Of a DNA stretch of 6,999 nt, positions 5,769 through 6,999 are shown piece by piece (position 1 is the stretch's first letter; each line of letters starts with the position of its first letter). The notes beneath the pieces were generated by a model. The model did no database searches. It was given only the letters and a program-made list of their open reading frames with translations, and was not told where the DNA came from. Source of the DNA: Oscillospiraceae bacterium (GTDB lineage: Bacteria > Bacillota_A > Clostridia > Oscillospirales > JAAYXM01). The stretch lies in contig JAFQVE010000209.1 in assembly GCA_017408185.1 (NCBI GenBank), positions 1 through 6,999 of the forward strand, in the 5' to 3' direction. Both the position numbers and the translations under genes were made by a program.

Positions 5769-6999
5769 TCAGCCGTTTTCGGCAACAAGCATTAACATTT
5801 TTTTACTTCCTATCACAAAACGCGAAGAGATTTCTCCCGTTTCGCGGTTTTTCCATTTTCCCTTTAATACAAGCTCATACGGCTTGTCGGTCAGGTTTGA
5901 TACAACAAGGTATTTCTCCTCATTGACAAACATTGATGCAACAATTCCGTCACCGAGCTTTGAGATAATGTCCGTGCACTCGAAGAGCTCCATATACACA
6001 ACGCTGTTTTCCGTAACCATGGGCTTATATAGCTTTGCGTATTTTTCCCACGCAGCCGCTTCATTAACATCCTCCGGAATGCTCGACCAAAGGCTATGCA
6101 CATACGGACCGTTCGGATTTTTCAGGTTCCATTCGCGCACCTCGCTATAGAACTTTTCCTCGCTTCCGCCAAAGTATGTAACTCCCGGGAGATTTAAATT
6201 TTCTCCCCTTATTGCACGTCCCGTTTTCATCAGCGGAAACTGCAAAAACGGTATTGTATACGCATAGTACATCTCATGGGTCATTTCTTTATTGAAATTC
6301 GCATCCACACAGGGCACCATATAGGGAAGATACTCCTTTCCCTTGCCCGGCACGGAATCTGCAACACCTTCACCTATCCAGAGGTAATCATAAACTCTGT
6401 CCTTGCAGGGTGGTGCATTGTTTCTGTCGCAGTGGAGCTTATACACTCCGCCGCGCCGCTTTATCTCACTGTAAATCTCGCCGAGCGCATCTTCAAGCTC
6501 CGGGTCATATGCACCTTCGGGAATCACGCACATACCGAGAGACCGGTCAAAATTTGAGTATCCCCAGTCGTTATAGATTCCGTCAAAACCGTAATCATCC
6601 ATAACCTTTTTCGTTTTTTCGATTATGTAATCTCTCCAGCCGGGGTGACCGAGGTCACATTTTCTGTAGTTGTAGTAAAGTGATTTCAGTCTGTCATCCT
6701 TGTTCGGTGAAAACTCCTCACGGAAATCAGGGTCCCGCTCATCCATATAACCGGAGGACACATAAGGGATTACCTTTATACCAAAGCTGTGGCACAGGTC
6801 AACAAAATTGCGCGTTCCCGCAGGATCGGACGACGAAAACTTATCCGCGCCGTACAATCGGCAATTATCGTTCCATTCCTCGTGAAGCTGAATGAGCGTT
6901 ACACCCATATCCGACATACGCTTTATCAATTCTCTGTCGTAATCCGTAACATCGGGATAAACCCTTGCCGGATAATCGCCGAGGTTATAAATCGCCTGA
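5769..6999 (-). CDS. TIM-barrel glycoside-hydrolase-like protein, family unassigned (5' end outside window)
   Basis: 409 codons plus a TGA stop are visible; the frame runs off the right edge. A TTG at 6927-6929 could serve as a start, but the frame is open for 23 codons before it, with protein-like sequence (including YPDVTDYDRELIKRM), so the true start is outside. The visible part looks like a (beta/alpha)8 barrel: a strand with VTLIQLHEEWND, then FGIKVIPYVSSGY, then YGFDGIYNDWGY, in which the Asp at 6582-6584 and the Asp at 6567-6569 sit at a strand end as in retaining glycosidases. YDYLWIGEGV follows, and its Glu at 6369-6371 is a candidate acid/base. The last 80 or so residues look like the small C-terminal beta domain common in GH13, GH31 and GH36-type enzymes (YLVVSNLTDKPYELVLKG). 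I cannot name the GH family; an uncharacterised DUF relative of clan GH-D or GH31 is possible. No signal peptide can be judged. It sits 17 bases upstream of the lyase gene and is probably co-transcribed with it. Confidence 0.8.
   Translation of the reverse strand, partial: QAIYNLGDYPARVYPDVTDYDRELIKRMSDMGVTLIQLHEEWNDNCRLYGADKFSSSDPAGTRNFVDLCHSFGIKVIPYVSSGYMDERDPDFREEFSPNKDDRLKSLYYNYRKCDLGHPGWRDYIIEKTKKVMDDYGFDGIYNDWGYSNFDRSLGMCVIPEGAYDPELEDALGEIYSEIKRRGGVYKLHCDRNNAPPCKDRVYDYLWIGEGVADSVPGKGKEYLPYMVPCVDANFNKEMTHEMYYAYTIPFLQFPLMKTGRAIRGENLNLPGVTYFGGSEEKFYSEVREWNLKNPNGPYVHSLWSSIPEDVNEAAAWEKYAKLYKPMVTENSVVYMELFECTDIISKLGDGIVASMFVNEEKYLVVSNLTDKPYELVLKGKWKNRETGEISSRFVIGSKKMLMLVAENG

Noticed and set aside
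5891..6557. Several overlapping open frames of 70-93 codons on both strands
   Set aside because: All overlap the hydrolase coding frame, and their translations show no domain, signal peptide or conserved motif.
6927..6929. TTG as the start codon of the hydrolase gene
   Set aside because: The frame stays open upstream to the window edge with plausible protein sequence, no Shine-Dalgarno sequence lies before the TTG, and a start here would cut into the first visible barrel strand region.

Overview
The window holds two genes, both on the minus strand and both cut by a window edge. In transcription order (right to left) they are a TIM-barrel glycoside-hydrolase-like protein, whose N-terminus lies beyond position 6999, and a very large secreted modular protein that starts at 5751 and is still open at position 1. 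Only 17 bases separate them, and these carry a strong Shine-Dalgarno sequence, so they look like one operon. No stretch over 300 bases lacks a gene. I see no RNA genes, CRISPR array, mobile element, promoter or terminator.

The organism is most likely an anaerobic Gram-positive of the Clostridia (Bacillota) from a gut- or rumen-like habitat. This is inferred from the consensus AGGAGG ribosome binding site 8 bases before the ATG, the short basic-hydrophobic signal peptide, the very long multi-domain surface protein with many Ig-like (BIG2-type) domains, and the moderate GC content. No phylogenetic marker gene is present, so the assignment is tentative.

The large protein (at least 1917 residues) has, in order: a signal peptide (1-31); an alternating series of four related beta-rich modules, called A1 to A4 here, and seven Ig-like domains; and the N-terminal part of a heparinase II/III-like alpha/alpha-toroid lyase domain (1468 to the edge). 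The lyase domain contains a four-cysteine CxxC...CxxC site that looks like a structural zinc site. The A modules share the motif [V/I]-G-x-x-D-x-Y followed about 30-50 residues later by a G/T-E/D-Y-[IL]-[LVI]-V strand. I do not recognise them as a named family; they could be carbohydrate-binding modules.

Together the pair looks like part of a polysaccharide-utilisation locus for a uronic-acid-containing polymer (a glycosaminoglycan, alginate-like or pectin-like chain). The lyase would cleave the polymer at the cell surface, the modules would bind it or project the enzyme from the wall, and the hydrolase would act on the products or side chains. The substrate cannot be read from this sequence. 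The most interesting elements are the repeated A modules and the hydrolase of unassigned family.
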